Below are positions 1 through 8,226 of a stretch of 45,681 nt of DNA, piece after piece. The number at the start of each line of letters is the position of its first letter. The stretch's first letter is position 1. The stretch comes from Fusobacterium sp. SYSU M8D902 (GTDB lineage Bacteria > Fusobacteriota > Fusobacteriia > Fusobacteriales > Fusobacteriaceae). The position numbers and the translations under genes are program-made. Under the pieces are notes generated by a model that did not search any database, had not been told where the DNA came from, and worked only from the letters and a program-made list of their open reading frames with translations. The stretch lies in contig NZ_JBEFNA010000001.1 of the NCBI RefSeq assembly GCF_040199715.1, positions 240,974-286,654 of the forward strand, in the 5' to 3' direction.

Positions 1-139
1 GTCCTTCATCTCCATCCATTTGGATTAAAAGTTCTGTAGCTACATCTCCAAATAATTGTAACATTCTTGCACCATCTACAAGATTTCCTCCATAGTGTGC
101 ATCGTGTGAACTCATTCTCATTCTAATCATTGACTTCAT
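1..139 (-). CDS. kal: 3-aminobutyryl-CoA ammonia lyase, N-terminal part (cut by window edge)
   Basis: Only the first 46 codons are inside the window. They read [18 protein letters not shown] and continue with [20 protein letters not shown], which I recognise as the N-terminus of the Kal family. Kal removes ammonia from 3-aminobutyryl-CoA to give crotonyl-CoA in anaerobic lysine fermentation (the kamADE/kdd/kce/kal pathway known from Fusobacterium). The start ATG at 139 is preceded by a strong AGGAGG site. The gene lies behind a lysine riboswitch, which independently supports a lysine role. The rest of the operon lies to the left, outside the window. Identification is by recalled family sequence, not by a search. 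Confidence 0.85.
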   Translation of the reverse strand, partial: MKSMIRMRMSSHDAHYGGNLVDGARMLQLFGDVATELLIQMDGDEG

Positions 140-180
140 TTTTCTTCCTCCTGACTTTTTTTCAAATTAATCTACCAAAA

Positions 181-226
181 AAATTAAAAAGTGCATGTTT
201 AAATTTGTAAGGTATAATTGCAGCAC
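181..226 (-). terminator. candidate attenuator between the lysine aptamer and kal
   Basis: On the minus strand GUGCUG (221-226) can pair with CAUGCAC (191-197) with one bulged base, followed by a U-rich run (181-190). The stem is short and the loop long, so termination strength is doubtful. Its 3' arm is also complementary to the 5' strand of the aptamer (402-409), as expected of an expression platform. Confidence 0.4.
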
Positions 227-243
227 AATATTTATGTAAAAAG

Positions 244-416
244 AAAATAGCTCTCCACAAAAACTGTGACAGTGATCATATATTCATATAATCCCCAAGA
301 AAAAAGTCAAATAAGCTTACTTTGTTTCTTTCGGCAATTATGCCCTTCGTATAAAACATTGGGAGCTTCTTCCCTTAACATTTTTATACTACCTCTCATA
401 AATGCACCTCTATTTT
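244..416 (-). promoter_or_regulatory. lysine riboswitch (L box) upstream of kal
   Basis: Read on the minus strand the segment carries the hallmark blocks of the lysine aptamer in order: AGAGGUGC, a purine-rich AGUA segment, GAAGGGCAUAAUUGCCGAA, CUUGGGG, then CACUGUCACAG and UGUGGAGAGCUAU. P1 is closed by AAAAUAG (410-416) with CUAUUUU (244-250). It lies about 105 nt before the kal start and behind a consensus promoter. Lysine riboswitches normally repress lysine synthesis or uptake genes, so a catabolic target is notable. The aptamer assignment is very strong; the direction of control is not visible from sequence alone. Confidence 0.93.
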
Positions 417-508
417 TAAAATATTAAATTGTCAGTTAGCTTTTACCTTATTTATTTTACTATATATTTTTTAAATACATAGTATTAATAAACATTACTT
501 TCAATATA

Positions 509-537
509 AGTATATTACATACAATATTAATTGTCAA
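509..537 (-). promoter_or_regulatory. promoter of the riboswitch-kal transcript
   Basis: Minus-strand TTGACA (532-537) and TATACT (509-514) are separated by exactly 17 bp. This is close to the sigma-70 consensus. Transcription would start near 502 and run through the lysine aptamer into kal. Confidence 0.8.
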
Positions 538-683
538 GAGATTATTTTTTTATATAAATTATATCACATTTATCAATTTTTATTGTTTTTTTTTAAAGTA
601 TCGTATTTTCTTATTTTACACCAACGTGCACTCTATAAAAAAATAATTTTTTAGAAAAAAATTATCATTTTGTAATTTTTTAG

Positions 684-712
684 TTGAAATATTATCAAAA
701 TTGAACTATAAT
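684..712 (+). promoter_or_regulatory. promoter of the NhaC-family transporter
   Basis: TTGAAA (684-689), a 17-bp spacer and a perfect TATAAT (707-712). The leader to the start codon is about 160 nt and consists largely of ATCATT/ATTATC-type low-complexity sequence. I see no riboswitch on the plus strand in it. Confidence 0.75.
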
Positions 713-877
713 TAGCATATAGATTAAAGTGATATTCATTATTAATTGTTATCATCATCATTATTAATATTATCATTGTAATCATCAAACTAATTTTAAA
801 ATTTAATTTTACTAGTATTCACCTACTTAATTAAATTTAATTTTGGACCAAACAAAATATTTAGGAGGGTAAATTAT

Positions 878-2323
878 ATGGTCGAGTTTATTAAATTAAT
901 GCCAGTTTTTATTTTAGCTGCACTTATGATGTCAGGATTTGATGCTTTGCTTGCTGCACCTTTAGCAACAGTTGCTGCAGCAGTAGCTGCAATGGTTACA
1001 GAAAAAAGAAAATTTTCTGAAATCCTTGATGCTGCTTTAGCAAATGTTAGAGAGATTACTGTTGCTCTATTTATTCTAATGATGGCTTATGCTATGGCTG
1101 AGGTATTTATGGCTACTGGAGTTGGAGCTGCTATCATCAATGTGGCATTGAAGTTAGGTATTACAGGAAAAACTGTTGCATTAGTGGGAGCAATTGTTAC
1201 TTCTATTCTTTCAATAGCTACTGGATCAAGCTGGGGTACTTTTGCTGCTTGTGCTCCAATATTCTTATGGTTAAATCATATTGTTGGGGGAAATATTATG
1301 TTAACTATGGGAGCTATAGCTGGAGGAGCTTGTTTTGGGGATAATATAGGACTTATTTCAGATACTACTATAGTTAGTTCTGGTATCCAAGGTGTTGAAG
1401 TTGTTAAAAGAATTAGACACCAAGGTGTTTGGTCAGCTTTAGTTTTAATCTCTGGTATTATCTGTTTTGGACTTGCTGGAATATTTATGGGATTACCATC
1501 AGTAGTTGGAGATGGAGCTGCTGCTATTAACGAAATTCCAGCTGAAGTTTGGACAAAACTTGCTGAAGAGAGAGAATCAGCTGTAACTCTATTAAACCAA
1601 GTTAGAGATGGGGTTCCAGTTTATATGATAATTCCTTTAATATTAGTTCTAGTATTTGCATTTAAAGGATATCAAACATTTATCTGCTTATTTATAGGTA
1701 TTATTTCTTCTTATATCCTTGGATACTTTGCAGGAACTGTTACTAGCACAAAAGCTTTCCTTGAAGATCTAATCTTTGTTGGATTTGAAGGTGCAGGAGC
1801 TTGGGTTATAGTTATGATGATGTGGGTTTCAGCTTTTGGTGGAATAATGAAATTGATGGACGCATTCAAACCTTTATCAACATTACTAATTAAGATTTCT
1901 AAAAACGTAAAACAACTTATGTTCTGGAATGGAGCTTTATCAATATTTGGAAATATGGCTCTAGCTGATGAGATGGCACAAATAGTTACAATAGGACCAA
2001 TCATTAGAAACCTTGTTGAGAAAAACGTAGAAGGTGCTCCAGAAGATATTGAAGTATTAAGACTTAGAAATGCTACATTCAGTGACGCTATGGGAGTTTT
2101 TGGATCTCAATTAATTCCTTGGCACGTATATATTGGATTCTATTTAGGAATTGCAACTACAGTATATCCATTAGAGGCATTCTCTCCAATAGATATTATC
2201 CAGTACAACTTTATAGCATTCATAGCTGTAATAAGTATGTTACTTCTAACTTTAACAGGTTTTGACAGATTCATTCCTAGATTTGCATTACCTAGAGAAC
2301 CAAAAGTAAGATTGAGAAAATAA
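878..2323 (+). CDS. NhaC-family Na+/H+ antiporter-like transporter, candidate lysine transporter
   Basis: A 481-aa polytopic membrane protein with about eleven hydrophobic segments and the glycine-rich NhaC-superfamily motifs SIATGSSWGTFAA (about residues 108-120) and GGACFGDNIGLISDTT (about 147-162). The family exchanges Na+ or H+, and several members import or exchange amino acids. The start is fixed by TTAGGAGGG seven to eight bases before the ATG. It is divergent from the lysine-regulated kal operon. NhaC-type proteins are associated with lysine regulons in other bacteria, so lysine uptake or exchange is a plausible inference. A perfect hairpin terminator follows at 2343-2380. The family is clear; the substrate is inferred. 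Confidence 0.85.
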   Translation: MVEFIKLMPVFILAALMMSGFDALLAAPLATVAAAVAAMVTEKRKFSEILDAALANVREITVALFILMMAYAMAEVFMATGVGAAIINVALKLGITGKTVALVGAIVTSILSIATGSSWGTFAACAPIFLWLNHIVGGNIMLTMGAIAGGACFGDNIGLISDTTIVSSGIQGVEVVKRIRHQGVWSALVLISGIICFGLAGIFMGLPSVVGDGAAAINEIPAEVWTKLAEERESAVTLLNQVRDGVPVYMIIPLILVLVFAFKGYQTFICLFIGIISSYILGYFAGTVTSTKAFLEDLIFVGFEGAGAWVIVMMMWVSAFGGIMKLMDAFKPLSTLLIKISKNVKQLMFWNGALSIFGNMALADEMAQIVTIGPIIRNLVEKNVEGAPEDIEVLRLRNATFSDAMGVFGSQLIPWHVYIGFYLGIATTVYPLEAFSPIDIIQYNFIAFIAVISMLLLTLTGFDRFIPRFALPREPKVRLRK

Positions 2324-2342
2324 TTAGATTTTAATGGTGAAT

Positions 2343-2380
2343 ACATAAAAAAGAGAGCAATATTGCTCTCTTTTTTATGT
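2343..2380. terminator. bidirectional terminator after the NhaC-family gene
   Basis: A perfect inverted repeat with 18-bp arms (ACATAAAAAAGAGAGCAA and its complement) and a 2-bp centre. A-run and T-run flank the GAGAGC core, so it can work in both directions. Confidence 0.85.
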
Positions 2381-2420
2381 ATATTTATGTTATAATATAA
2401 TAAAAAATATGAGGTGACAT

Positions 2421-3266
2421 ATGATTAGATTTCAAAATTTCTACAAGAAAAATTTTAATACTTTAACCAAAACTGAAAAAAAAATCTTAGAATACCTGAT
2501 TAAAAATCCTAAAAATATCATTACTCATTCAGCTTTAGAAATTGGAAAAGAACTCAACATCAGTGATGCTTCTGTTTTAAGATTTTCAAAAACTCTTGGT
2601 TTTGAAAAATTTAATGATTTAAAAATATATATCACTTCTAATTTAACCTCCTCTAATCCTAGCGAAAGAATTATTAAAAATTGGAATAATTTTAGTTCAG
2701 AAAATGATATGATTACTAAAATAGTTAATGCTGATATCACAAACATTAAAGAGTTTATTGAAACGTTAGATTTAAATCAATTAAACAAAGCAATACATAT
2801 CTTAGAAAATTCTAATAAAATTTATTTTTTAGGTCTTGGATCAAGCAAAGGAATTTCACAGTTTATGTTTTGGTATATGAGACGTCTAGGATTCAATACT
2901 GAGTGTATTAATGAAGGTGGTCTCGGGCTTTATGAAACTTTATCACATATAAAGAGCAAAGATACTATTTTTATTTTTTCATTTCCTAGAATATTGGAAG
3001 ATGAAATAAGAATACTTGAACTAGTAAAGAAAAAAGGAAGTAAAATCATCGCTATTACAAGCACAGAGTTTTCCGAAATCTCTCTACTCAGTGATATATT
3101 ATTCCAAGTTGAGGTAGAAAATTTAGGTTTTTTCAACTCTTATGTTGTTCCTATTCAACTATGTAACTTAATATTGACAATGCTATTTGAAAAAAATAAA
3201 GATACTTTATATAAAGAAATTAAAGAAAATAGTTTTGTTCAAGATTTTCTATTCCATAATTTATAA
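2421..3266 (+). CDS. MurR/RpiR-family transcriptional regulator (HTH + SIS)
   Basis: 281 aa. The N-terminal ~77 residues form an RpiR helix-turn-helix; the signature segment TKTEKKILEYLIKNP is followed by LNISDASVLRFSKTLGF. A sugar-isomerase (SIS) domain follows from about residue 105, with KIYFLGLGSSKGISQFM as its phosphosugar-loop region. RpiR proteins usually sense phosphorylated sugars, but some control amino-acid genes. The start has GAGGTGAC upstream, and a TATAAT at 2391-2396 may be its -10 box. It is single, downstream of a terminator and upstream of the hydrolase/symporter operon, which it might control through the dyad at 3399-3426 (inference). The family is certain, the ligand unknown. 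Confidence 0.88.
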   Translation: MIRFQNFYKKNFNTLTKTEKKILEYLIKNPKNIITHSALEIGKELNISDASVLRFSKTLGFEKFNDLKIYITSNLTSSNPSERIIKNWNNFSSENDMITKIVNADITNIKEFIETLDLNQLNKAIHILENSNKIYFLGLGSSKGISQFMFWYMRRLGFNTECINEGGLGLYETLSHIKSKDTIFIFSFPRILEDEIRILELVKKKGSKIIAITSTEFSEISLLSDILFQVEVENLGFFNSYVVPIQLCNLILTMLFEKNKDTLYKEIKENSFVQDFLFHNL

Positions 3267-3391
3267 TTAATTTTATTAATACATTATTTATATTATAAAT
3301 ATACTAATCTATTGTATTTATATTTATGTTTTATAAATGATGTATTTTTATTTTTTTGATACATAAAATATAAATTTCATTACATATTTTA

Positions 3392-3420
3392 TTGACTTTA
3401 CTACATTTTAAGTGTATAAT
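3392..3420 (+). promoter_or_regulatory. promoter of the hydrolase-symporter operon
   Basis: TTGACT (3392-3397), 17-bp spacer, TATAAT (3415-3420). The start codon is 31 bp past the -10 box, so the leader is very short and control is probably at initiation. Confidence 0.8.
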
Positions 3421-3426
3421 GTAGTA
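3399..3426 (+). promoter_or_regulatory. operator-like dyad over the -10 box
   Basis: TACTACATT (3399-3407) and its exact complement AATGTAGTA (3418-3426) are separated by 10 bp. They occupy the promoter spacer and -10 box, the expected position for a repressor. A further CTAC at 3431-3434 adds a half-like element. The neighbouring RpiR protein is the obvious candidate binder, not shown. Confidence 0.6.
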
Positions 3427-3450
3427 TAAACTACAAAAGGGAGGATTTTT

Positions 3451-4176
3451 ATGACTAAACCTATAATTGGGATTACATCTGCATATGAGATTGAAGATGG
3501 ACTTCGTAATTACCATAGGACGACTGTTAGTATTGATTATTCTAAGTCAATTATAGCTGCTGGTGGTGTTCCTATAGTTTTGCCTGTAACATCTGATTTA
3601 GAAACTATTAAAAACCAATTATCACTTCTTGATGGTCTAATCTTAGCAGGAGGAGCTGATATAAACCCTTTATACTACAATCAAGATTTCAAAGAAAATA
3701 TGGGAGTTATCTCTCCTGAGAGAGATGAAGGTGAATTAATTGTTTTAAGAGAATTTTTTAAAACTGGAAAACCTATTCTTGGTATATGTAGAGGACACCA
3801 ACTTTTAAATGTATTTAGAGGTGGAACTTTATATCAAGACCTTAAATATTTTGGAAAACCTGTTCTAAAACATAGACAAGATTTTTATCCTGAATTAGCT
3901 ATACACAATGTCAAAATAATTGATTCAGATAATATATTGTCACAATTATTTGGTAACAGTATTTTAACAAACTCTTTTCACCATCAATCTATTGATAAAA
4001 TAGGGGACGGATTGACTACCATCGCAACTACTGAAGATGGAATCGTTGAAGCTATTCAGATGAAATCACATAAATTTTTGTACGGAATACAATGGCATCC
4101 AGAAATGATGACAGCTAGAGGAAATGAGGATATGAAAAAAATCTTTATTGAATTTATTAAACACTGTAATAAATAA
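3451..4176 (+). CDS. gamma-glutamyl-gamma-aminobutyrate hydrolase family protein (peptidase C26, PuuD-like)
   Basis: 241 aa, a class I glutamine-amidotransferase fold. The nucleophile is Cys113 in GICRGHQ, and the His/Glu of the triad are H216 and E218 in GIQWHPE. The motif LILAGGADINPLYY (about 64-77) is typical of the C26/PuuD subfamily, which hydrolyses gamma-glutamyl amide bonds such as gamma-glutamyl-GABA. A GGGAGG site precedes the ATG. It forms an operon with the AGCS symporter 25 bp downstream, so it probably acts on an imported or intracellular gamma-glutamyl compound and releases an amino acid. No puu pathway genes are adjacent, so the substrate is open. Confidence 0.88.
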   Translation: MTKPIIGITSAYEIEDGLRNYHRTTVSIDYSKSIIAAGGVPIVLPVTSDLETIKNQLSLLDGLILAGGADINPLYYNQDFKENMGVISPERDEGELIVLREFFKTGKPILGICRGHQLLNVFRGGTLYQDLKYFGKPVLKHRQDFYPELAIHNVKIIDSDNILSQLFGNSILTNSFHHQSIDKIGDGLTTIATTEDGIVEAIQMKSHKFLYGIQWHPEMMTARGNEDMKKIFIEFIKHCNK

Positions 4177-4201
4177 AGTAAATTAAGTGGGGGGGATTTA
4201 A

Positions 4202-5656
4202 ATGTTACAATATTTTGAAGCGTTAGTAAATTTTTTATGGGGATTACCTATAATAGTTATCATCCTTGGTACTGGAATATACTTTACAATAAAAACTAAG
4301 TTTTTCCAGGTATTTCATCTTAAACACATATTTTCTGAAACTATATTAAAAATTATAAGAAAGGGAAATAAAGCTGAAAGTAATGGTGAAGGCCTTATTA
4401 CACCTTTTGAAGCTGTTGCTACTGCTATTGGCGGATCAGTAGGAGTAGGAAATATCGGTGGAGTTGCTACTGCTATGGCTGTTGGTGGTCCGGGCTCTTT
4501 ATTTTGGTTATGGATTGCTGCTTTTGTTGGAATGATACTCAAAATGGCTGAAGTTTCATTAGGGGTTTATTACAGACAAAAAGATGAAAAAGGAGAGCTT
4601 TACGGTGGTCCTACTTATTATATGGAAAAAGGATTAGGAGAAGAAAAAGGACATAAATGGTGGATTATTCCTGCTGTTATTTTTGGAGGTGGTATTTTTT
4701 CTACATTTTTTATTACAGTTCAAAATTATACTGTCTCAGAAGCTGTAAGTTCTGCATTTGGAATAAAAATAATATATGCTAGTTTTATTTATATCCTTTG
4801 TAATTATATTTTAATTATAGGTGGTATTAAATCACTTGGTAAATTAGCTGGAAAAATAGTTCCTTTTATGTGTATATTTTATATTGGTGCTGCTTTATAT
4901 ATAATTTTAATCAATATTAATAACCTTCCTGAAACTTTCAAACTAATTTTTTCTGGTGCTTTTACAGGAACTGCTGCTGTTGGTGGATTTACTGGAGCTG
5001 CTTTTAGACAAGTTATGAGAATTGGTATGGCGAGATCTGTGTTCAGTAATGAAGCTGGTTGGGGAAGTTCTCCTATGATACATGCTTCTGCACAAACTGA
5101 TCATCCTATAAAGCAAGGGCTTTGGGGAGCTTTTGAAGTATTTGTTGATACTGTTATTGTCTGTACTTTAACTTGTTTAGTTATTATTATTACTGGAGTA
5201 TGGAATAGTGGTGCTACTGGGGCAACTTTAACTCTTAGTGCTTTCGAAACTGGGATGGGAACAGCCAGCAAAATATTCATAGCTACTGGTATTTTCTTAT
5301 TTGGTGTTACTACTTCTTCTGGTTGGTATGCATACTATGAAATAATTTTAAGACATCTAATGAAATCTTCACCTAAATTAAAAGATGGTATTCTTAAGTT
5401 TTATAAAGTATTTTATCCTGTTCCTGGTTTTATAATGGTTGTAATGGCTACTACTATTGGAATGCCTGGCTCAACAGTCTGGCTATTTGCTGATTTTACT
5501 ACTGCCGTGCCAACTTTTATAAATGTTGCTGTTATTCTTTATTTAAGTGGGACTTTCTTCAAATTATTTAAAGATTATAAAAATAAGTATATTTTAAAAA
5601 AGGAAATAAAACTAGAGGATAGAATCCCTATATTTTATGAAGATAAAAATAATTAA
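4202..5656 (+). CDS. alanine/glycine:cation symporter (AGCS family)
   Basis: 484 aa with about ten hydrophobic segments. Family signatures are visible: GGSVGVGNIGGVATAMAVGG followed by PGSLFWLWIAAFVGM (about residues 77-111), the G-rich GAFTGTAAVGGFTGAA region, and SNEAGWGSSPMIHASA. AGCS proteins import alanine, glycine or related amino acids with Na+. A GGGGGG-type ribosome site lies just before the ATG. It is the second gene of the operon that starts at the C26 hydrolase, and it ends at a terminator at 5666-5699. The family is clear, the substrate inferred. Confidence 0.9.
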   Translation: MLQYFEALVNFLWGLPIIVIILGTGIYFTIKTKFFQVFHLKHIFSETILKIIRKGNKAESNGEGLITPFEAVATAIGGSVGVGNIGGVATAMAVGGPGSLFWLWIAAFVGMILKMAEVSLGVYYRQKDEKGELYGGPTYYMEKGLGEEKGHKWWIIPAVIFGGGIFSTFFITVQNYTVSEAVSSAFGIKIIYASFIYILCNYILIIGGIKSLGKLAGKIVPFMCIFYIGAALYIILININNLPETFKLIFSGAFTGTAAVGGFTGAAFRQVMRIGMARSVFSNEAGWGSSPMIHASAQTDHPIKQGLWGAFEVFVDTVIVCTLTCLVIIITGVWNSGATGATLTLSAFETGMGTASKIFIATGIFLFGVTTSSGWYAYYEIILRHLMKSSPKLKDGILKFYKVFYPVPGFIMVVMATTIGMPGSTVWLFADFTTAVPTFINVAVILYLSGTFFKLFKDYKNKYILKKEIKLEDRIPIFYEDKNN

Positions 5657-5665
5657 ATAATTACT

Positions 5666-5699
5666 AAAAAGGAGAGCACACACCTGTACTCTCCTTTTT
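5666..5699. terminator. bidirectional terminator between the symporter and abc-F genes
   Basis: AAAAAGGAGAG (5666-5676) pairs with CTCTCCTTTTT (5689-5699) across a 12-nt loop, with A- and T-runs on the two sides. It serves the convergent genes on both strands. Confidence 0.85.
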
Positions 5700-5722
5700 C
5701 ATAGAATATCTATATCAATTAT

Positions 5723-7633
5723 TTATTTTATCAATTCTTTTAATTCTTCCTCTAAAGCTTCCCATTCTTCCATAACTTCCATAATTTGTACATCATAATC
5801 TTCAAGCTCCTGTTGAATAGTCAGAAGTTTGTCCAAATCATTAATTTTTCCAGCTTCGTTATACTCCACTTCTTTTTTAGCTTTCTCACTCTCTAACTTT
5901 TCCAATCTCTCTTCAGATTTTACAATTTTTTTCTCTAGAGATGATATTTTATTTTTATTTTTCTTCTGTTCTTCATAACTTAATACAGCCTTATCTTTAT
6001 TTTCATCCTTCTCTTTTACATTATCTCTCTGTTGTAAATAGCTATTATAATCTCCTTTAAACATAATAGCTCCCTCTTTTTTTACCTCATATATATTATT
6101 TACAACATAGTCTAAAAAGTTTCTATCATGTGATACTACTAAAATAGTTCCTGTATAATCCTCTAAAGCCTCTACCAATATCTCTCTTGAATATATATCC
6201 AAGTGGTTAGTTGGCTCGTCTAATATTAAAAAGTTAGGTTTTTCAAGCATAAGTTTCATAAAAGCAACTCTTGCCTTCTCTCCTCCACTCAAACTTTTTA
6301 TCTCTTTATATACATCATCTTCACTAAATAAAAATCCACCACAAATATTTCTAGCTTCCTCTTCACTCAAAGTAAAATTATACATAAGCTCTTCAATTAT
6401 AGTCCTATTTAAATTTAGTCCTTGATGATTTTGGTCATAGTAACCAATCTTTACTCTATCTCCTATTTTAAACTCTCCACTAGAAGCATTTTCCAAAGAG
6501 TTAACAATCTTCAATAAAGTTGATTTTCCAACTCCATTTTTTCCTATTATTCCTATTCTTTCTCCTCTATATACATCTAAGTTAATATTAGAAAATATCT
6601 TATGACCATCAAAAGACTTAGACAGATCTTTTATTCTTAAAACTAAATCCACACTCGTTACATCTGTTTCAAACTTAAGCTTCATATTCTTTCTACTTAT
6701 TACTGGATTTTCCATCTTTTCCATTCTATTCAGAAGTTTCTCTCTTCCTCTTGCCTGTTTAGATTTTACCCCAGCTTTGTATCTTCTTATGAATTCCTCC
6801 ATTTTTCTAATCTTATCTTGCTCTTTATCAAAAGCCTTTACAGCACCTGAAATATATGCTTCCTTTTGAATAGTAAAATCTGTATAGTTTCCATTATATG
6901 TTTTAAGTGTTTTTCCTTCTAATTCAAAAACTCTATTTACTACATTATCTAAAAAATATACGTCATGTGATATTACCATAACAGCTTTTTTATAATCTTT
7001 TAACATTTTTTCCAACCACTCTATAGCATTTAAATCTAAGTGGTTAGTTGGTTCGTCCAATATCAAAAGTTCGGGCTCTTCCAATAAAATTTTACCTAAA
7101 GCTACTCTAGACATCTGTCCCCCAGATAGATCTCCAACCTTATTATTCCATAACTCCTCTGCCAAACTCAAACCATTTAATATCTGTTTTACCTTGTACT
7201 CAATAGCATAACCTTCATTTTGCTCATATCTAGCTGTAACTTTTCCCAACTCTTCCATAGTTTTATCAAAGTCATCTAAATTTTCAGCTAGTATAATATT
7301 CAGTTCCTGTATTCTATGATAATCTTGTCTTACATTATCAAACACTGTCATCAATTCTTCAAAAATTGTATTTTCTTTGTTTAATTTAGGATTTTGTGAA
7401 AGATAACCTATCTTCAATCCACCTTTTTTAGCAATTGTACCTCTTTGATTAGTTGCTGGATCTACCTCATCATACTCCAATCCCAATAAGATTTTTATAA
7501 GTGTGGATTTTCCAGCACCATTTATCCCTATTACTCCTATTTTATCTTTTTCATCTACTGAAAAGCTTACATTTTTAAATAGTGTCTCTCCTGAAAACCC
7601 CATATATAAATCATTAACTTGTAATAATGCCAT
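5723..7633 (-). CDS. ABC-F family ATPase (Uup/EttA-like ribosome-associated protein)
   Basis: 636 aa, two fused nucleotide-binding domains without membrane segments. The first Walker A is GINGAGKSTL (about 36-45), with signature LSGGQ and LILDEPTNHLD. The second is GKNGVGKSTL, with LSGGEKARVAF and another LDEPTNHLD. The interdomain linker (about 245-325) is rich in Lys, Arg and Glu, and the C-terminal ~80 residues (EEQKKNKNKISSLEKKI onward) form a coiled coil as in Uup/YdiF. Such proteins act on the ribosome, some giving antibiotic protection and others housekeeping functions. The start has GGAAAGGAAA upstream and an extended -10 promoter. Monocistronic. Confidence 0.9.
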   Translation of the reverse strand: MALLQVNDLYMGFSGETLFKNVSFSVDEKDKIGVIGINGAGKSTLIKILLGLEYDEVDPATNQRGTIAKKGGLKIGYLSQNPKLNKENTIFEELMTVFDNVRQDYHRIQELNIILAENLDDFDKTMEELGKVTARYEQNEGYAIEYKVKQILNGLSLAEELWNNKVGDLSGGQMSRVALGKILLEEPELLILDEPTNHLDLNAIEWLEKMLKDYKKAVMVISHDVYFLDNVVNRVFELEGKTLKTYNGNYTDFTIQKEAYISGAVKAFDKEQDKIRKMEEFIRRYKAGVKSKQARGREKLLNRMEKMENPVISRKNMKLKFETDVTSVDLVLRIKDLSKSFDGHKIFSNINLDVYRGERIGIIGKNGVGKSTLLKIVNSLENASSGEFKIGDRVKIGYYDQNHQGLNLNRTIIEELMYNFTLSEEEARNICGGFLFSEDDVYKEIKSLSGGEKARVAFMKLMLEKPNFLILDEPTNHLDIYSREILVEALEDYTGTILVVSHDRNFLDYVVNNIYEVKKEGAIMFKGDYNSYLQQRDNVKEKDENKDKAVLSYEEQKKNKNKISSLEKKIVKSEERLEKLESEKAKKEVEYNEAGKINDLDKLLTIQQELEDYDVQIMEVMEEWEALEEELKELIK

Positions 7634-7670
7634 CTCTATATTTCCTTTCCTAAATTTTTTATACTTTTTT

Positions 7671-7698
7671 ATTATACCATATTTTTCGTATCTGTAAA
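7671..7698 (-). promoter_or_regulatory. promoter of the ABC-F gene
   Basis: Minus-strand TTTACA (7693-7698), 16-bp spacer and TATAAT (7671-7676). TGG immediately before TATAAT makes an extended -10. Confidence 0.7.
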
Positions 7699-7710
7699 AC
7701 TTTATAAAGC

Positions 7711-7744
7711 TTAAAATAAAAAGAGAGCCTTCATTCAGCTCTCC
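7711..7744 (-). terminator. terminator of the small exported protein gene
   Basis: On the minus strand GAGAGC (7738-7743) pairs with GCTCTC (7723-7728), followed by TTTTTATTTT. It lies 10 nt past the stop codon. Confidence 0.75.
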
Positions 7745-7753
7745 TTCTAATTA

Positions 7754-8128
7754 TTAATAGTTATTTTGCTCCATTCTTTCTCTCATTATCATTGTCTTAT
7801 TCTCTGCTCTTTTTAAAGCTATCTCTTGATTTAACTTCTCAATTTTATTCCAGTCTGGAGTATCTTTTAACATCTCTCTTCTTATCTCTAACTTTCTTTC
7901 AGAAATATCAATTCTATTTGCTTGAATCTCTTTGTTCCCTCTAAAGTTATCATAGTTATCACAGTATCCATGTCCATTATTGTTATTGTGGTGATATCCT
8001 CTGCTATAAGTTCTGTGGTGAGATGTAGTTTGCTCATTTCTTAAATTCTCTCCATCCATAGATCTTCCAAATGCTGCTGTTCCTACTAATAGTGTTATTG
8101 CTCCTGCTAATACGATTATTCTTTTCAA
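7754..8128 (-). CDS. small exported His/Asn-rich protein, function unknown
   Basis: I place the start at the TTG at 8128 because AGGAGG sits six bases before it. The upstream ATG at 8152 would put this ribosome site inside the coding sequence. The 124-aa product then opens with a standard signal peptide (MKRIIVLAGAITLLVGTAAFG). The mature protein has a His/Asn/Gly-rich stretch (SHHRTYSRGYHHNNNNGHGY) that could bind metal, and then a charged helical tail (ERKLEIRREMLKDTPDWNKI onward). The tail faintly recalls Spy/CpxP-type periplasmic chaperones, but I do not see the LTxxQ motif. Single gene with its own terminator. Confidence 0.7.
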   Translation of the reverse strand: MKRIIVLAGAITLLVGTAAFGRSMDGENLRNEQTTSHHRTYSRGYHHNNNNGHGYCDNYDNFRGNKEIQANRIDISERKLEIRREMLKDTPDWNKIEKLNQEIALKRAENKTMIMRERMEQNNY

Positions 8129-8226
8129 AATTATTCCTCCTGTTAAATTCATTTTTTCATCTCTTTTTCTTTACACAGTGATTATAACTTTGAATTATGA
8201 CTTGAATATGTCATTGTAAAAATAAT

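Larger units (their letters stand above)
140..877. other. 738-bp divergent regulatory region between kal and the NhaC-family gene
   Basis: No coding sequence is apparent. The left half holds the kal leader (attenuator candidate, lysine aptamer, promoter). The right half holds the divergent promoter at 684-712 and an AT-only low-complexity leader for the transporter. The 538-680 stretch is AT-rich with no structure I can assign. Confidence 0.7.

Noticed and set aside
721-790. ATCATT/ATTATC-rich stretch upstream of the NhaC gene, resembling a short tandem repeat
   Set aside because: The units are irregular and the sequence is AT-only; ordinary low complexity is sufficient.
7503-7697. Plus-strand frame opposite the ABC-F gene start
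   Set aside because: It is antisense to conserved Walker A coding sequence, with no ribosome site.
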